Shown piece after piece: positions 61,774-64,000 of a stretch of 64,000 bases of DNA (position 1 is the stretch's first letter; every line of letters begins with the position of its first letter). The DNA is taken from the NCBI RefSeq assembly GCF_004801285.1, contig NZ_SSNY01000002.1, positions 462,023 to 526,022 of the forward strand, in the 5' to 3' direction. The notes beneath the pieces are model-generated. The model saw nothing but the letters and a program-made list of their open reading frames with translations. It was not told the origin of the DNA and made no database searches. This DNA comes from Ollibium composti. GTDB lineage: Bacteria; Pseudomonadota; Alphaproteobacteria; Rhizobiales; Rhizobiaceae. Made by a program: the position numbers and the translations under genes.

Positions 61774-62979
61774 TCAGGCCGGGCGCATCGATTGAATGGC
61801 GCGGATGATGCCGCGGAGTTCGGCCAGTCCCTTGAGACGGCCGATGGCGGGATAGCCGGGGGTGACCTTCTTGTTGAGATCGTCCAGCATGCGATGGCCA
61901 TGATCGCTGCGATAGACGATCTGTCGGCCCGGCTCGCGTCGGCGATCTTCTTCCAGCAGCGCCAGCAGCACCTGCACCATATCGACATCGCCGTCGAGAT
62001 GGTCGGCTTCGTAGAAGCTCAGGCCGTCGGCCTCCCGCCGCGTCGCGCGCAAGTGTGCGAAGTGGATCCTGGCCGCAAAGCGTCGCACCATCGCGGGCAG
62101 GTCGTTGTCGGGCCTGACGCCGAGGCTGCCGGTGCAAAAGCACATGCCGTTGGCCACGGAAGGCACGGCCTCGAAGAGTGCCGCATAGTCCGCCTCGGTG
62201 GAGGCGATGCGCGGCAGGCCGAACAATGGTCGGGGCGGGTCGTCGGGATGCAAGGTCAGCGAGACGCCGAGACCCTCGGCCACCGGCGCGACGATCTCCA
62301 GAAACTCGATCAGGTGCCGGCGAAGTCGCGCGGCATCGACATGCGCATATTGCACCAGGCGATCGCGAAAGGCCTCGATGGAGAGTGGCTCGGTGGTCGA
62401 GCCGGGCAGGGCGCTGGTGATGTTCCTGACGATGGTCGCCTTGTCCTCGTCCGACATCGCCTCATGGATAATCCCGGCGCGTTGCCGCTCGGCCTCGTCA
62501 TAGTCCGCCTGCGCGCCGGGTCGCTGCAGGATGTGCAGGTCGAACGCCGCGAAGCGGCCCCGGTCGAAACGCATTGCCGTGGCGCCCGTCGGCAAGGGAT
62601 GGTCGATCTCGGTCCGCGTCCAGTCGACGACGGGCATGAAATTATAGCAGACGATGCGGATGTCGCAGGCGGCCACCGCCTCCAGGCTGGCGATCCATGC
62701 CTCGATCTCCGCCCTGGCAGCCTTGCCGGTGCGCTTGACCGCATCGGGAATGGGAATGCTTTCCACGACCGACCACGTCAGCGGCGTGCGGCCCGGCGGC
62801 GTGGCCTCGATCATCTCCTTGCGGGCGAGGACATCCTTTTCTGTCCAGGGTTGCCCGATCGGCACATGGTGAAGGGCCGAAACGATCTGGCTTGCCCCCG
62901 CCTGCCGCACCTCGTCCAGCGACACACCCGCATCCGGCCCGAACCAACGCCAACCTTCAAACACTGACAAATTCTCCAT
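61774..62979 (-). CDS. uxuA: Mannonate dehydratase
   Basis: A 401-residue enzyme of the UxuA family. The N-terminus has WRWFGPDAGVSLDEVRQAGA and LHHVPIGQPW. Metal and catalytic residues lie in LHPDDPPRP, FCTGSLG and HFAHLRAT, and the late YRSDHGH. It converts D-mannonate to 2-keto-3-deoxygluconate in hexuronate catabolism. No other uronate gene is in the window, so it is isolated from the rest of the pathway. A perfect 28-bp palindrome lies 43 bp upstream of the ATG at 62979. Confidence 0.93.
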   Translation of the reverse strand: MENLSVFEGWRWFGPDAGVSLDEVRQAGASQIVSALHHVPIGQPWTEKDVLARKEMIEATPPGRTPLTWSVVESIPIPDAVKRTGKAARAEIEAWIASLEAVAACDIRIVCYNFMPVVDWTRTEIDHPLPTGATAMRFDRGRFAAFDLHILQRPGAQADYDEAERQRAGIIHEAMSDEDKATIVRNITSALPGSTTEPLSIEAFRDRLVQYAHVDAARLRRHLIEFLEIVAPVAEGLGVSLTLHPDDPPRPLFGLPRIASTEADYAALFEAVPSVANGMCFCTGSLGVRPDNDLPAMVRRFAARIHFAHLRATRREADGLSFYEADHLDGDVDMVQVLLALLEEDRRREPGRQIVYRSDHGHRMLDDLNKKVTPGYPAIGRLKGLAELRGIIRAIQSMRPA

Positions 62980-63021
62980 AGCCGATGCCGCGAACAGATC
63001 TCGCACTGTCCATGCAATTGG

Positions 63022-63049
63022 TTGGCACACTAATATATTAGTGTGCCAA
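63022..63049 (-). promoter_or_regulatory. Perfect 28-bp palindromic operator upstream of uxuA
   Basis: TTGGCACACTAATA is followed directly by its exact reverse complement. The site sits in an AT-rich patch 43 bp upstream of uxuA. The size and symmetry suggest a dimeric regulator, perhaps GntR- or LacI-type, as known for uronate genes. No such regulator gene lies in the window. Confidence 0.8.
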
Positions 63050-63139
63050 GGGCAACAGATGTCCATCCCGGCACGGGCCGCTCTGTCCGTGATTGACCCT
63101 TTAGCGGCCGCGCGGCTTCGGCGGCGGGATTGACACTGC

Positions 63140-63168
63140 CTTGATGTAACAATAATAGTTACATCAAG
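63140..63168 (+). promoter_or_regulatory. Rrf2-type operator, site 1
   Basis: CTTGATGTAAC and GTTACATCAAG form a perfect inverted repeat with 11-bp arms and a 7-bp spacer. It ends 9 bp before the Rrf2 start codon and overlaps its ribosome binding region, so bound protein would block its own expression. Confidence 0.75.
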
Positions 63169-63177
63169 GAGATCAAG

Positions 63178-63627
63178 ATGAGCGCCAATTCCCGCCTCAC
63201 CGTGGCCGTCCACATCCTTTCGTGGATGACGCTCGTGGCGCGCACGCGCGCCGATCCGGTCACGTCCGAGCGGATCGCGCTGAGCGTCAACACCAATCCT
63301 GTCGTGATCCGGCGCACGCTTGGGCTTATGCAGAAGGCCGGGCTGGTGCGAAGCCATCGCGGCGCGAACGCCGGCTGGACGCTTGCCAGAAGCGCAGGGG
63401 CCATCACGCTGCGGGAGGTGTTTGCCGCGCTCGGGGAGGGCGGGCCGTTTGCCCTGCATCCTTCGCCACCCAACGCGTCCTGCCCGGTCGGGCGCGGCAT
63501 TCAGCCCGTGCTCGGCCGCGTCTACGGCGCGCTGGACGATCTGATCGAGCGACAGCTGTCACAAACGACCATCGAGCAGCTGCTCGATGAAACGCTTTCG
63601 GGAACATCTGAACCAAACCGGCCTTAG
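63178..63627 (+). CDS. Rrf2-family transcriptional regulator
   Basis: A 149-residue regulator. The winged helix is at about 5-75 (RLTVAVHILSWMTLVARTR, then NPVVIRRTLGLMQKAG and RGANAGWTLARS). Only one cysteine is seen (NASCPVG), so it lacks the three needed for an iron-sulfur cluster and belongs to the redox/YwnA-like branch. AAGGAG precedes the ATG. It is followed by an MFS efflux gene with the same operator, which it probably controls together with itself. Confidence 0.88.
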   Translation: MSANSRLTVAVHILSWMTLVARTRADPVTSERIALSVNTNPVVIRRTLGLMQKAGLVRSHRGANAGWTLARSAGAITLREVFAALGEGGPFALHPSPPNASCPVGRGIQPVLGRVYGALDDLIERQLSQTTIEQLLDETLSGTSEPNRP

Positions 63628-63669
63628 GCCTGGCGAACCGGCTCTGCGGCAGGCCGAGTTTCACATCAA

Positions 63670-63696
63670 TTGATGTAACAAAGATAGTTACAATTA
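63670..63696 (+). promoter_or_regulatory. Rrf2-type operator, site 2
   Basis: TTGATGTAAC, a 7-bp spacer and GTTACAATTA repeat the operator found in front of the Rrf2 gene, with one weaker half. It lies 17 bp upstream of the MFS start codon. Confidence 0.72.
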
Positions 63697-63712
63697 AAGG
63701 GAAGGCTCTGGC

Positions 63713-63889
63713 ATGGATATCCGTCTGCTCGTGCTCGCTTTGGGCACGTTTTCGATCGGCACGGACAGTTTCGTCGTGGCGGGCATCCTGCCCGATGTCG
63801 CCCGTTCCTTCGACATTGAAGTGGCGGCGGCGGGGCAGCTGATCACCGTCTACGCGCTCGCCTATGCGCTGATTGTTGATTTCCGCTGA
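63713..63889 (+). pseudogene. MFS transporter gene truncated by an IS21-family insertion
   Basis: The frame starts MDIRLLVLALGTFSIGTDSF with the first MFS helix, continues through VVAGILPDVARSFDIE and ends inside the second helix after YALAYAL. The next residues come from the insertion sequence, with a stop at 63887-63889. Full MFS drug-export proteins are about 390-400 residues, so only about 53 native residues remain here. The 3' part may lie beyond the far end of the IS, outside the window. Confidence 0.85.
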
Positions 63890-64000
63890 GAGCTGACCCG
63901 GGATTGAGGGATTTTTCCATTGAGAAGTGACCCATGTTTGAACCCACCCCTGCTGGTTGATTGCAGGGGACTTTGGAGTGATAGACATGGCGTTACTGAG
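63874..64000 (+). mobile_element. IS21-family insertion sequence, left end (runs off the window)
   Basis: The left end starts TGTTGATTTCCGCTGAGAGC. Two tandem terminal repeats are visible, GAGAGCTGACCC at 63888 and GAGAAGTGACCC at 63931, typical of the multiple terminal repeats of IS21 elements. The istA frame begins near 63978. The exact left boundary is set by where MFS homology stops. The right end is beyond the window. Confidence 0.8.
63978..64000 (+). CDS. istA: IS21 transposase IstA, N-terminal fragment at window edge
   Basis: The frame begins at a GTG and reads VIDMALLS, the usual start of rhizobial IstA proteins, before the window ends; an ATG three codons in is an alternative start. 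TTGGAG precedes it. IstA is the DDE transposase of IS21 elements and is normally followed by istB. Confidence 0.65.

Noticed and set aside
61599..61808. Small basic open frame after degP
   Set aside because: It overlaps the end of uxuA on the other strand and shows no family pattern or ribosome binding site.

Overview
The window reads as a chromosomal segment of a high-GC alphaproteobacterium of the Rhizobiales, most like Mesorhizobium and relatives. The reasons are a perfect Irr-type iron control element in front of mbfA, an alphaproteobacterial hut cluster with hutF, an lpiA-acvB operon, a TAXI-type TRAP system, and many GC-rich palindromic intergenic elements of the kind scattered through rhizobial genomes. 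No rRNA, tRNA or CRISPR array was seen.

Layout. 0.3-7 kb: a glutathione transferase, an ECF42-type sigma factor with its YciI-like partner, and a TAXI TRAP importer (binding protein, fused 4TM/12TM permease, DUF1850 protein). 7-12.3 kb: an ArsR-type regulator, small stress-type proteins, the iron exporter mbfA behind its Irr box, and a threonine dehydratase. 12.3-16.4 kb: a CecR/Ybh-like export operon (TetR regulator, membrane fusion protein, ATPase, permease). 16.5-25.6 kb: CYTH and YiiX-like proteins, a SulP transporter, an Xre regulator, a monooxygenase/DMT/PAP2 operon, a DUF2156 protein and a YadGH-like ABC exporter. 25.9-30.5 kb: small exported proteins, a GH144-like glucanase and an AT-richer O-acyltransferase.

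31-33.5 kb holds the most notable cluster: an ECF sigma factor and NrsF-type anti-sigma gene, transcribed divergently from a methionine-rich periplasmic peptide gene and an exported MsrA. Both directions carry the same promoter motif. It resembles the SigF/NrsF-MrpX-YedYZ hypochlorite response, but MsrA stands where YedYZ would be. lepA follows, then a short AT-rich insert encoding a stand-alone PD-(D/E)XK-like protein with its own terminator.

37.7-46.1 kb is a complete histidine-utilisation locus (hutC-hutF divergent from hutI-H-G-U-D) with a HutC-type operator between the arms. A PotABCD-like transporter, dapF, a PQQ-dependent dehydrogenase and a LuxR-type regulator follow. lpiA-acvB (lysyl-phosphatidylglycerol synthesis and turnover), a DegP protease and uxuA come next; uxuA lies behind a perfect 28-bp palindrome. 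At the right edge an Rrf2 regulator and an MFS efflux gene share a repeated operator, and the MFS gene is cut by an IS21-family element that runs out of the window.

Palindromic elements of three types (called A, B and C here) sit in many intergenic gaps, including inside the TAXI, CecR-like and hut operons.
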